DNA of 64,000 nucleotides, taken from the NCBI GenBank assembly GCA_029747585.1, contig JAPEVF010000032.1, forward strand, positions 1-64,000, given 5' to 3'. The position numbers and the translations under genes were made by a program. Source of the DNA: Pleurotus djamor (Eukaryota; Basidiomycota; Agaricomycetes; Agaricales; Pleurotaceae). Shown piece by piece: positions 27,304-41,307 of the stretch (within the stretch, counting starts at the first letter, position 1; each line of letters begins with the position of its first letter). Below the pieces are notes generated by a model, which did not search any database, had not been told where the DNA came from, and worked only from the letters and a program-made list of their open reading frames with translations.

Positions 27304-27696
27304 TCAATGAGAAAGAGATCTCCGTCCTTTCGCTAGCCTGCGCACCAATATTTTTCTCCCCGATAAACTGCGCTTCCTCGCCAAAAAGCCGTGCTTCCGC
27401 TTCCGTTTTCGTTGTGAAGGTTGATATTCTGCTCCTTGNGCCCTGAATCTGGCTTGTAGTACAGAGCCTAGGACGTTGACTGAAACTAAGGGCGGACCGT
27501 GGTACGCGAACGGTGAAGTGATTGAGGTCGTGGCTTTTAGGAACAAATTGGGTAAGAAGGGAAGTTTTGAAAAGGCCTCCGAGGGACGGGTCCACGATGC
27601 GAGGGTAAGCGCGGAGGGTCTGAAGGCTGCCGTCGTCGTGTGCAGCGACGGCGGACGCGACAATAATTGTGCCAATGCACGAGGAAGACGAGGCAT
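27304..27696 (-). CDS. Mitochondrial ribosomal protein bL34m
   Basis: Large-subunit protein of the mitochondrial ribosome. The C-terminal 45 residues are an unmistakable bL34 domain: [20 protein letters not shown] and then [19 protein letters not shown] at the very end. The N-terminal 80 residues ([20 protein letters not shown] and onward) are rich in Arg, Ser and Leu with few acidic residues, fitting a mitochondrial leader. The ATG chosen is at 27696, and the gene appears to have no intron. One N falls just before the domain. It is head-to-head with alanyl-tRNA synthetase across 133 bp. Confidence 0.87.
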   Translation of the reverse strand: MPRLPRALAQLLSRPPSLHTTTAAFRPSALTLASWTRPSEAFSKLPFLPNLFLKATTSITSPFAYHGPPLVSVNVLGSVLQARFRXQGAEYQPSQRKRKRKHGFLARKRSLSGRKILVRRLAKGRRSLSH

Positions 27697-27829
27697 GACA
27701 AGTTGGGTGAGAGTGACACTGGCGTCACTGCGTGACCCGACCGCGAGGAAACAGAGTCGCGTGACGCACTCAGGAGCTACATCGATTATCCATTCCGAGT
27801 CACCTGCAATCGGTGACAAGGGAAATTGA
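27697..27829. promoter_or_regulatory. Compact bidirectional promoter with six GTGAC/GTCAC motifs
   Basis: This 133-bp spacer separates the bL34m ATG from the upstream in-frame ATG of alanyl-tRNA synthetase. GTGAC or its complement occurs at 27713, 27724, 27732, 27761, 27799 and 27813. By chance about 0.2 would be expected in this length. Confidence 0.5.
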
Positions 27830-31499
<3,670 letters not shown>

Positions 31500-31954
31500 T
31501 GCTTATGTCTATGACCTAGAATCTATCTTGTATATACGTTGTATCTCAGAATTATAATAGACTAGTCACTCATACCTAGACTTGTTAGCCGCGGCAAGTT
31601 TAGCTGCGAAATGTCAGAATTGGTGTATAGCGTCGTGTAAATGTCTGGATTGGTGTTTAGACTGCTGCCCCTTGGTCGCGCTGAGATGTGGCTTCAACGA
31701 GTCCAACTGGTGACTCCAACCATATAAATAGGTGGCTGTGCATATGGCCAACGCGATCACATGATATTACTGTGGTCGATCTGAGTTCTGAACCTGAAAC
31801 TTCCTCTTCTGTCTTCGACGTTCAGCAATCTTCAACTTTGAACACTACGGTCTTGTCATAGTCCTGGACTCGAGCCCCTTCGACATCGACATCTCCAACC
31901 ACTCTATCCTTGCTCTTCCAGCGCTCATCCCACCATAGCTTGGGAGGCCAAGTC
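31500..31954. other. Intergenic region
   Basis: 3' flank of AlaRS and upstream region of the CLASP-like gene. No supported gene. An ATG at 31910 in the CLASP frame could extend that protein by 15 residues. Confidence 0.45.
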
Positions 31955-34366
31955 ATGTCATTCAGGCAGAAGGTCGATGCACTGAGCCCCAATCTCACGA
32001 AACCTGAAACCGAGGATACATGGGACAGAATAGCCAAAGCAATCGTCTCACTCGAAGCCCTCTTCAACAATGGACTTTGTGAAGACCCGGAAGAAGGACA
32101 AAGTACTATGCGAACACACGCTCGACCGTTAATTAGTGCAATGAATTCCGAGCGAACTCGACTGTCGGGCCCCACCTTCAACCTGATCAACGCTGTTTCT
32201 TCGTCACTCGGGAGCGACTTNGAGCCCCTTCTCAGCCTATATCTACCCCCTCTCCTAGCCATCTGCGGACGTACCAACAAGGTTGTCACTACTCGAGCGC
32301 GCACGTGTATCCTCAACATCGTTGAAAATACGCAGCTGCCTGGGATTNTATCACATCTGCACCACAANGCTCAAGACAAAAGCAACAGCCTTCGATTGAT
32401 AGTAGCTGAAGCTACATTGGCATGTCTCAATTGCTTAAACCCACCTGACTTGGAGAGAGAAGCAAGGGCCAAAGATATCGAGGCGATTATCCGTTCGGCC
32501 GCTAGAGACGCGAGTGCTGATGTCAGGAAAGTGGGGAAGCAGATTTTTGCGGCGTATCAACAAGTTCTACCTGGAAGAATCGATGCGTACGTTTCTAAGG
32601 ATTTTATTCACTNCNATTAATCGCTCATCTCTTTCAGTTTCACCGCACCATTGACCCCGACCACCAGAAAGTACCTCGACATCCAATCAAAGTCAGGCAA
32701 CATGCGTTCTCGATCTCCTTCTACATCACGCCCTCCGTCCTCGAGATCGATGCACTCCGTTCATGAACGGCAACCCGAACGAAAGTTGACTACTTCAACC
32801 AAATCGAAGGCGACTACCACCAACACTACCACAACCACTGGACAATCTTTCAAGAGTCACCAACGATCAACCTCTGCCCTGTCTACCCATCCTACTCAAC
32901 CGTCCAGCTCGAAAGCCTCCGAACAGATAGGTCTCTCGAAGTCGGGTCCCAGCAGGTCTAAACCAGAGAAGACCACCATGCCACCCCCCGATTTTCTCCC
33001 AGTGCGTACAGCCGCAACCAGGCAATTGACTTCTAGCAAGTCTACGTCGTCTCTTGAGCAACGCTCTACATCGGGCCCCAGTCGCCCAGACCCNAAGGCG
33101 CTCTCGAAGCCGGCTGTCTCTGGTCCATTTCGNCCTGAAAGACTGAAACCAGCGGAACTGCACTTGGCTAAACCGGTGGGCACAACGGCTGCGGAGAGAC
33201 ATGCTATGCCCGATGGCCCTCGACGGATCATGCTTCCAGAGAAACCTCCTCCGGCTATAGACAACANCAAAGCCAACGCAGTCGAGGACTCTAAGGCNCC
33301 GGACACCGCTGTTAGCACTTCCTCCATCGTCGCGAAGTCTGTGCCAGCTGTGAAGCCNTCACAACCGGCAGCCTCTTTGAAACGNGCCGTATCTAGGCCG
33401 CACCTCGCTGCGACGAAACCCAGCGAAAAGTTCAAGCCAGTCCCGACNGTNAAACCATCCGTNTCAAGCAAGAGCCTTGCGAAACCCAGCACTTCAGCTG
33501 CAACTTCGACTTCNCAACGTGATCTNGGTAATGTCAAAGGNAAAGGAGCTAGTGCTCCTACCTTGGCGCAGGCAGCGCGAATGAAGCCGCCTGTAGAGAG
33601 GAAACCTGTGATNAAAACGTCGGCGAGTACCAANCCTACGTGGGGAGGCCGTCCNACGACGAAAGGATCAGNGCACGCAAAGTCTNCGGCNCCATTCAAG
33701 CCAACTCAACGAAANCCCACGACCAAGGTGGACCCNGTGACCGTNCCTCTTCCATCTTCNCCCAAGCGCGNGAAAGGGAAGAGAGAAGGAAANATNACGC
33801 CTGTCCATATTCCCCTTCCACCGTCCCCTTCNCCGACACCAACACCCGANCTTCCTANGGAAGAGGATGTCGTNGCAAATGAAGTGGTCGAAGCGGACGA
33901 GGCTGATGATGAGGCTCAGCCTGACTTCCTACGACACTCCCCAACCCCTCCTCCCCCAGCCACCGACGTCGCTGATGACGACATCTCCGGCGACTTGAAG
34001 ATCATACTGACGGGCAGCTCTCCTTGTGTTACTAAGGAGCCAGTGACGCCACAACGTACTCACAATTGCAAGACATTGTCCGTTAAGACTGACTGCACCC
34101 CCATCTCCGCGCTCCTTGCTTCCATCGAAGAGGGATTTCTATTCACTCCTGGACCCCCGATTTCTCCCCCTGCCAATATCGTTGCTCGTGTCAGGGCAGC
34201 GGAGCTGGACATGCCTGAAGTTCTTGGAGATCGTAGGGACTCGTGGGCTGAAACTAGGCATGTGTTGGGCCTAGCGGACGATGAGGTTCCTTTTGGAATC
34301 AGTAGCGTATTCTCGAAGAATAGTCGTTCAAGAGAAGCCCTCTCAGATGTCGAAGTGAATCAATAA
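31955..34366 (+). CDS. CLASP-type TOG-domain microtubule-associated protein
   Basis: CLASP proteins bind tubulin through TOG domains and stabilise microtubules. The first 220 residues fit the CLASP N-terminal HEAT/TOG fold: TEDTWDRIAKAIVSLEALFNNG, FNLINAVSSSLGSD, PLLAICGRTNKVVTTRARTC, IVAEATLACLNCLNP, then IIRSAARDASADVRKVGKQIF. An intron near 32589-32638 leads to FTAPLTPTTRKYLDIQSK. The rest is a long Ser/Thr/Pro/Lys-rich region, as in the microtubule-binding linker of CLASPs, with no second TOG that I can see, ending in a short more ordered segment (NIVARVRAAELDMPEVLGD). It is therefore shorter and simpler than classic CLASP/Stu1. Many Ns lie between 33,000 and 33,900 but do not break the frame. 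Confidence 0.75.
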
Positions 34367-34574
34367 CAGTATATCGTCGTTCAATCGTTTCTTTTTTCGT
34401 AGTTCCTCATGTATATGCTTTCTAATTGGATTTATTTCGAGCTCTACCTAATATAAGTACGAACGCCATGGCTCAGTCAGCGAGTGGCCAACCATTGGTA
34501 GAACGCGACGCGCCCAGTCGAATGACGAGGTCTTATTAGGACTCATTCAAGCAAGTTGGTACTCTGATACCGTA
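34367..34574. other. Short convergent spacer
   Basis: About 200 bp between two genes that end toward each other; nothing else seen. Confidence 0.4.
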
Positions 34575-35324
34575 CTATACTCCGCTATACTCCGGCTGAC
34601 TTGGAGGCTCTATCCAGACAGCCTGCGAGAACGCGTTACGTACTGTGGATATACGAAGTAATAAGGAACTTCACTCACTTTAATTGATATCACTTCCTCG
34701 CCTTCTTTCCCTACCTCCTTCTTCAAGGTGCTACTGTCGACGCTGGGGCTATTCACGCTATTCACCAAAGACCCGAGCGAAGTAGCATCGATGCCGTACT
34801 TCTGGGCCAAGGCTTGCAGATCTTGAGAAGTTTTGATGGATTTACGGGCATCCAGGAATTCGACCAAGGACCAAGCATCAAGTCGACCAGGCATCGGTAT
34901 GTTGGAGGTCTTTCGCGCTTGACTGCTTTGTTGGAAGATACGGGTTCCGTCATGGGCCTAAGTGGCATTTCCAATGAGGTCGATGACTCCGAATGCATGA
35001 TTCGCAAACAGACAAACTGGTTGGATTGGCTGCATGTGGTGGTCCACCTTCACAGGTCCAAGCCTGGACAGGTTAGACAGGAAGTGGGGGTCGAATCCAT
35101 CCTTCTCGATGGCTAAGCAGCAAGGTCATGGTCCGAGCGTACTCCGGAGACAATAATGAGTTCTTGCCTTCGACTTTGGTCTCGCTGGCGAGAGGTATGG
35201 ATTTCGTTGCTGGCGGTATGTTGTTGTTTAAAGTTTCCGAGGCGTTCGTCGTTCGGGCACCTGCCCATGACGGTGGAGGGCGTTTTGGGAGGGTCCGTGC
35301 ACTTTTGGACGCGGCGCCGCCCAT
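34575..35324 (-). CDS. Small conserved fungal protein, MGxxxS N-terminus, possible complex I assembly factor-like
   Basis: Starts MGGAASKSARTLPKRPPP, which fits N-myristoylation (Gly2, Ser6). The reading needs three introns. The first, 35113-35167 (55 nt), has GC-AG borders and joins ASETKVE to AIEKDGFDPHFLSNLSRLGP. The second (gtttgtctg...cacttag) joins DHHMQPIQP to AHDGTRIFQQ. The third (gtgagtgaag...ctcgcag) joins ISIK to AVWIEPPSQPEYSGV, stop at 34575-34577. The C-terminal half reads LDARKSIKTSQDLQALAQKYGIDATSLGSLVNSVNSP, resembling the short helical end of NDUFAF4-type complex I assembly factors. That link is weak and I did not name the gene. Without the GC-AG intron the frame would shift at 35113. 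Confidence 0.6.
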
Positions 35325-35677
35325 GGTCGTGTCAGGAGCCTTTCGGGACCCTTTAGCGCTTTAGCCTTCCCGCTAATCTAATCTCCATTGTCCATATCTT
35401 ATCTTGGCCTGACTCAAGAAGGGCACTGCCTTCGCCCCTGTGGCGGTGGCAGTGCTGACTTTCTCGTATGTTGATCGTCATGACGCGTGCGTTTATGAAC
35501 AAACAAGGTCACGTGATGCCGTGGGACGCGACTGGTTAAATATCCGACAACCAAGCCTGACAGGGGCAATTCCTCTCTCTCCACCCCCTCAAACTTCCAC
35601 CTCGCCTTGCTCCGTCAAGTTCGCGCCAACCCCCCACTCCAACCCTAGCTAGTCCAACACTACATCGTCCAAAGAAG
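35325..35677. promoter_or_regulatory. Divergent spacer with an E-box upstream of histone H1
   Basis: 353 bp between two divergent starts. GTCACGTGAT lies at 35508-35517 (CACGTG at 35510-35515), 162 bp before the H1 ATG. The segment 35,575-35,650 is C-rich. Confidence 0.55.
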
Positions 35678-36797
35678 ATGTCCTCGCCAGCTCCCGAGAA
35701 GCCAGCCTCCACCAAGTCAAGCAAGCCCGCCTCCAAGCCCGCCTCCAAGCCTGCGTCGAAGAAGAGTGCTCCCGCGAAGAAGACTACCAGCACTGAGAAG
35801 AAAGCCGCTAGTGTCGAGAAGAAGAAGACTGTGTCTAAGCCCAAGGCCACCAAGCCCGTCGCTGCTGCTGCCGCCAACCACCCTTCTTGGAAAGATATCA
35901 TTTCTGTGCNNTTTTTTTCTCGACCTGACGCGTCTTTACGCGTTGCTAACTTCCTTCATTAGCAATGCATAGTCGCGCATCCTGAGGAGGCACGTCAGGG
36001 TGTCTCAAGGAGCACCATTAAGAAGGTGAGCGTCTGATCGTTTTGCTTGGGCCAACTCACTTATGTTTTGCCAGTTCGCGGAAGAGAAATTCAATATCGA
36101 GATGAACCCTTCCAACCTCTCCCACCTTAACCGCGCTATCACCAATGGCGCGGAAAAGGAATACTTTGTGCTCCCCAAGGGGCCATCTGGCAAGGTCAAG
36201 CTTGCACCAGATGCGAAAGCAGCAGCCGTCGCGGCCGCGAAAGAGGTATGTCTTTGGTTTGCGCCATTTTATTAGCGCTGACGCTAAACTAACTAGAATG
36301 CTAAGCCACCTTCCAAGGCGAAGAAGCCCGCCGCTGTTACCAAGGCCGTGGTCTCCAAACCTGCTCCTGCGAAAGTCGCCCCCACCAAGGCTGCCAGCAA
36401 GCCCGCCGCCAAATCCGCCGTCAAGCCTTCTGCAGCAAAGGCTGCTCCCGCCAAAGCTCCTAGCAAGTCGGCGACCAAGAAAGCTGTCGCTGCTAAGTCC
36501 ACCACGACCAAGAAGACCACGGTCGCTTCCAAACGGGGAGCTGCGAAGAAGGTGATGATCGCTATTGTTGGTTCGCTCACACGGCTGTGACTGATCTGGA
36601 CAACAGGCTGTAACCGGAACAACGACTACTTCCAAAGTCAAGGCTGCCGCTAAGAAAGCGCCTGTGAAGAAGGCTTCTGCCAAAGCCCCCGCTAAGAAGG
36701 TAGCGATCATCCTGGTCACTTTGGAGCATTCCCTGACTAACTGTCGTCAACTTAGGTCACTGCAAAGAAGGCGGCCCCGAAGAAGGCTGCAGCATGA
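35678..36797 (+). CDS. Linker histone H1 (paralog 1)
   Basis: Binds linker DNA and the nucleosome dyad. The N-terminal tail is rich in Lys, Ala, Ser and Pro. The winged-helix globular domain reads HPSWKDIIS, then AIVAHPEEARQGVSRSTIKK, then FAEEKFNIEMNPSNLSHLNRAI and EKEYFVLPKGPSGKVKLAP. The C-terminal tail is made of AAK/PKK-type repeats (KAAPAKAPSKSATKKAVAAK) and ends AKKAAPKKAAA. Short introns cut the globular domain at the same places as in the paralog at 48,728. An NN lies in the first intron beside a T run. The divergent neighbour is the MGxxxS protein. Confidence 0.93.
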
Positions 36798-37132
36798 GCA
36801 TCTTTGCCATCTTTTGGGACTCGGGCGTATCGTTTCTTTTGCTTGATATTATTATTGTGTCTGTATTTTTGTAGTGTATATGTACGTAAGTGTCGAGTGT
36901 TTGTACACACATGTCCTAGAGCCATATCTAATCATTTTGGGCGGGAATATGTGATAAACACGTGTGACAAATGGAATGCATTCCAGTTGCCTAAAGCGGA
37001 AATTTGGTGATGTTGTGGGAGATCCCCGACTCGATCTGATTACGGCAACCCTGAGCTGGGAAAGTCACAAAAGAACTAAACGAGTGACTCCAGAAATGCC
37101 CCCTTCCTCCTCCATCTTCGACTCCAACTTTC
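36798..37132. other. Intergenic region
   Basis: 335 bp between H1 and the winged-helix/KilA-N-like gene. A CACGTG at 36959-36964 lies 168 bp before the next ATG. Nothing else seen. Confidence 0.4.
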
Positions 37133-40060
37133 ATGCAACAACCAAAGTCCACCCACCAATATGCAACAAGAATACGCCACGCCCCCGAATCAAAGCCTGC
37201 TCATCGTCGCACACAGTCCCCAGACCCTCTGCTCGTCGACCCCAACGCCTCCGCCACTCCAGCCACCGAGCAGCCACCGACTATTTCGCCGCCATTTGTA
37301 GTCCTTCATCCCGACGACGCCAACAGCAAAGTCTTTCTTGCGATTGAACGCTCATTTCGCTCAGTGGTGCGTCGTATGAGTTTATTGCGACGTTCCTTGC
37401 TTCTAACCCTACGCATATATGCTATCCCTTAAAGGACAACCGCGCCATGACCATCAAAGATCTTGCCGAAATGACCGTCAAGTTCGGCTTGGTCTGCCAG
37501 AAGTGTGTTGTTTCCTGACCTTTTCATTTTCGCTTTGCCTCACCATCATGTTCTACAGCGTGTCCGCAGCAAGCCAGGCAATAACTACCTATATTCGATC
37601 ACATATGCAACGTTGCGAGGCACAGCAAGACACACCCCTTCTTCTCAAACATTCCCTATCAGGAACTTCGCTGGACGACCATCTTCTTCCTGCTTTGTAC
37701 TCACGTTCGGGTGGCGCCCACACTCCGAACTCAGAGAACAGAGCAACCAATTTTAGACGCGGTACCATGGTATGGTATCTCAGCCGCGCCACCGGCGCTT
37801 CATGTCCCTTCAGTCGCGCTGGTATCAGGCTATGCGACTACTCGGAGTCCAGCAAACCGGAGCAGAAGAAGGGTTCGCGTAAGGTTGGCGAGGAACAGAG
37901 CTGTGGTCAGAAGCGGAAGAGATTGAGGACGAGGCATAATCAGAGTGGCGATGAATCCGAGGCCTCTTCCGACGAAACCAAACGACCGCCGAAGGTTATG
38001 TTGACCCTTCGCCTCAAACCNTCCAAACCAGCTTCCGTCCCGCCGGTTGTGAACACNCTCAACACTCATCTTAGTACGCCATCGGATGACTCCATGTCCT
38101 CCGACTCTTCGTCTGATGAAGAGGAAGAGAACAGGGCTCAAGAAGAACAGACATGGCCGTTACCACCGTACCCTCGGCGTTCNATNTCCATCCCTTCGTA
38201 TACNCCTTGTCTCTCCTCGTTTTCTTCGTACCCTTTCTANCCGGAATCTCCATCAACGTCAACGGCACATTATCGTCGTTCTCCATCCGTCTCCTACAGC
38301 ATTGGCTCTCCTCCCCCCGATTCTGAAGACGAAGATGATTTTAGCCGGGCCATGACCGTCGCCAAACCCTTCCCTATGGACGACCTGGCCCATCCCGATT
38401 GGGATAGTGATGTCGACGGCGAGACAATGTGGGAGAGTCCAGGCCCACGCTCTCCGTCAGCACCAGCCCCACTCACTCCCCAATACGATGATGATNCCAC
38501 CGTTACCATCAAGCAGGAGCCACATGATGTTCAGAGCATGTTGGACGCATGGGATGGACATGACGCAGTGTTCGCGTCTGTCGACAAGCCTTTGCCTATC
38601 ACCACTCCCGTCAAAGTCGAGGCCTCTACGCCATCTCTTTGGGGCTGGGATGACACCGAACTTGGCTGGTCGTCACCTCTCCTAGACGATCTCTTCGTCT
38701 CGGAGCCTGTTCCTTCCATNAAGCAGGAGGATCTGGACTATGGAAGTCTCCTTGGTGCCGAACCTGTGTCTCCGCTNGCCTCTTATGGGCAACCCCAGTA
38801 TGCGTCTCCAGACAAACATTCCAGAAGACATGTAAAGTGGGAAGACGAGTTCGCTCCNGTCGCCGATGCTGCCGTCGCTTCTCCNTCNCANTCNCTGTTA
38901 CCTCCACTGCGCTTGGAAATGCCCAGCTCGACTTCGTTTCCGGATCACGCCCAATCCCCAACACTGGCGACTTTGGCATCCCTCATTCAGTCCATGTCGA
39001 TGAGCTCTCCCACTGCCGTTTCACCTGCGGCTCTGCGCATGACATCAGGNAATCCGCCTCCNGCATTGCTTTCTGGTCTNCCTTCGACAGACTCCGTAGT
39101 TGTTTACACTTGCTCNCCTTGTACCCCCACTGTNAGTGCCACTCAGGTCGAAGGTCCGTCGTTNCTGTCCTTCTATTCCCCGATCCTNTTACTCACACCC
39201 TCANAGGNATATCAGTTTATCAGATGACGCTGGGCAGTTCAAGGCTACTGCGACGCATNGATACTGACTTCGTCAATTTGTCACCAATAATNGCATATGC
39301 CGAAGTCCCCGTGCCGACTATCCCCACAGCTGTNGNTGTCAACAAAGGGTCACTGCCNGTGGTGGGTACATGGGTCCCCCTTCAAGCTGCNCAAACATNC
39401 GTCAAGTCTTGTCTTTCNTCGACGTCATCACCACACAAACTTTCTCCCTCNCAACGGGATGCNCTCGCTTGCCTGCTTGATGTTTTCCTTTCAGATGTGC
39501 TCTTCGAGCGCTTCCCTTCNGCCCTTCAGGANTTCCATCGTTCAAGNACTTCACGCCGCCTGCTCAANCAATTCGGNCCACATTTCCACTCCACACTCAC
39601 ACCCTCTGTTACGGAAACACAACCTACTTCCGTTGACTTGGTTCCGTCCCTGTCTTGGGTACCACGCAGCCCATCTTACCCAGACTTTCCGCAGGATGAC
39701 GTNCCACTTAGTCAGCCTGAACAAGAAATGTTTAGGGCGCTATGTACGGATCCAGAGTGGGAAGAAACCTCTCNCCCCGATGAGGTGACCTCTCCTGCAC
39801 CATCTCCATCGGAGTGTGCAGATCTCCCTGAGCCATCTATCGACATCCCCAGTCAAGAGGAGTGTTTACCTTCGCCCATGCCCGTTGTCCAACGCGAGCA
39901 GCTCTCACCTCTGCCTCCCCCCGAAGACGTCATCCCCAAGCCTTTGTCTCCTTCCCTCGANGCACCTCTCAGACGATCAAAACGCGTAGCTGACGCTCTT
40001 GCAACGAAAGCCAAAACTCGTTCGACACGACGACGAGGTTCTACTAAAGCATTGTCCTAA
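37133..40060 (+). CDS. GDS1-type winged-helix protein with a KilA-N/APSES-like domain
   Basis: Likely a nuclear DNA-binding regulator. The N-terminal region holds a winged-helix block: NSKVFLAIERSFRSV, then DNRAMTIKDLAEMTVKFGLVC, then ASQAITTYIRSHMQRCEAQQ, and further GTMVWYLSRATGASCPFSRA, like fungal Gds1 proteins. Introns at about 37364-37433 and about 37502-37559 join these. A long acidic Ser/Pro region follows. Near the C-terminus an intron at 39154-39206 (53 nt; its acceptor includes an N) joins SATQVEG to ISVYQMTLGSSRLLRRIDTD, then FVNLSPIIAYAEVPVP and VVGTWVPLQAAQTFVKSC, which match KilA-N/APSES folds (the R-x-D-x-x-x-N and GTWVPL blocks). The last residues (RRSKRVADALATKAKTRSTRR) look like a nuclear import signal. 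About 900 residues with many Ns. The Gds1 family label is less sure than the KilA-N match. Confidence 0.7.
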
Positions 40061-41307
40061 TCCTATCCTCTTTTCCTCTCCATCTTTTTTGATGCCATCC
40101 TCATGATTGATGCCACTTATTTTTATATCGCTTTGCCGTTTTTTGGTCCTTTCTCTTGTTGATTCTTCGTGATTCCCCCGGTGTATTGATCAGCCTTGAA
40201 TTAGAATTGTATCAGTGTAAAACTCCTTGACTTTTCCCTTCTACCCCCTTCTACTATACTGCTCCAGTTCGTTCTCCATGTTCATATATCAACTATCACC
40301 GTAATGAAGCAGCTTATCGTATCNCCTTGATCATTCCCCCCGGTAGTCAAGCACTTTGAAGTTCTTCTACCATTTTTGCCATGATCATTCTATATCTCTT
40401 CGCCTTTCTTTCGTGGCTCCAGTTGCATCGGTTGTCCTAGCACATTTCGATTCAACCCNGACTTCANCACGGTACAACCCCCTTCCTCCCACCTTGCNAT
40501 ATTGCTGCGTTTATATGGCCATGGACTGTCTATACTGATATATGTTTGCTGGTCGGATACGACGAGTTGCTAGTTACATACTATATGATAATTGTCAATG
40601 AAACCTTGGTATAATTCGAGGAANNNGNNNNNNCANTCCCTNTGGAGTTGGTGCCGTCGTATGACGACTTTCCCCGACATACCGATGGCCTTTTGTTATC
40701 TTTCGAGGCCCTGAAGTGTAAAGGAGGTGGCTGGGGCCTGACGCGAACGTTCCTGATGGGATCTATGTTTGAGTCGTTGAGGTGAAAAATGGAGGCGTGT
40801 CCNTCGCTGGAGTGATTNNGCGGGTGCTTCCTCGGGTAGTTTCGGTGCATTGAAAAGTGGGCATCTCGTTTACAGTAGTCTCTCNNAGGTATACTAGCCA
40901 CCGCGTACAGTGTTCATTATTTATAAAATCAGAAAGTGAGGAAGCCGAGAAACAAAGCGCAAGGGCGAGAGTCGGAGGTTGAAATTTTGGCAGTGAGAAA
41001 GACAAGAGGCAGCAGCGGACGACTTTGTCGAATTCTCTTTCCTCCATCCCATCATCATTCTACTCCTTTACTCTTATTCCTTTGGCGGCAATCCTACCCT
41101 AGTAGTCGTGGGCGACTCATTTGCCCTACAAAAATTTGGTATCTCTTTTGCCAGGGATCCAACTTGTTTACGACCATCAGCCAAGTCCAGCATTTACTTA
41201 CTCGCGACGAGGCTTTTATCGACCTAATTGCTGTTCAATCTACCGCCTGTAATCCGGGCAGAACGTCACATTCGTAATCACTAATTCTTCGACAACAAAA
41301 TAGTATA
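40061..41307. other. 1.25-kb intergenic region with an N cluster
   Basis: 3' flank of the winged-helix gene, a T-rich stretch, an N cluster at 40623-40636, then the upstream region of the PUF gene. No coding region or RNA that I could support. Confidence 0.45.

Noticed and set aside
32896..33699. 267-residue minus-strand frame over the CLASP-like gene
   Set aside because: Overlaps the Ser/Lys/Pro-rich tail of a well-supported gene, and its translation is low complexity.
36057..36719. Long minus-strand open frame over H1 paralog 1
   Set aside because: Lys/Ala codons (AAG, GCC) rarely make stops when read in reverse. The plus-strand histone explains the region.
38837..39200. Overlapping second plus-strand frame before the KilA-N-like exon
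   Set aside because: The frame after 39206 is real, but the part before it is the shadow of the main gene; the intron at 39154-39206 joins the two frames.
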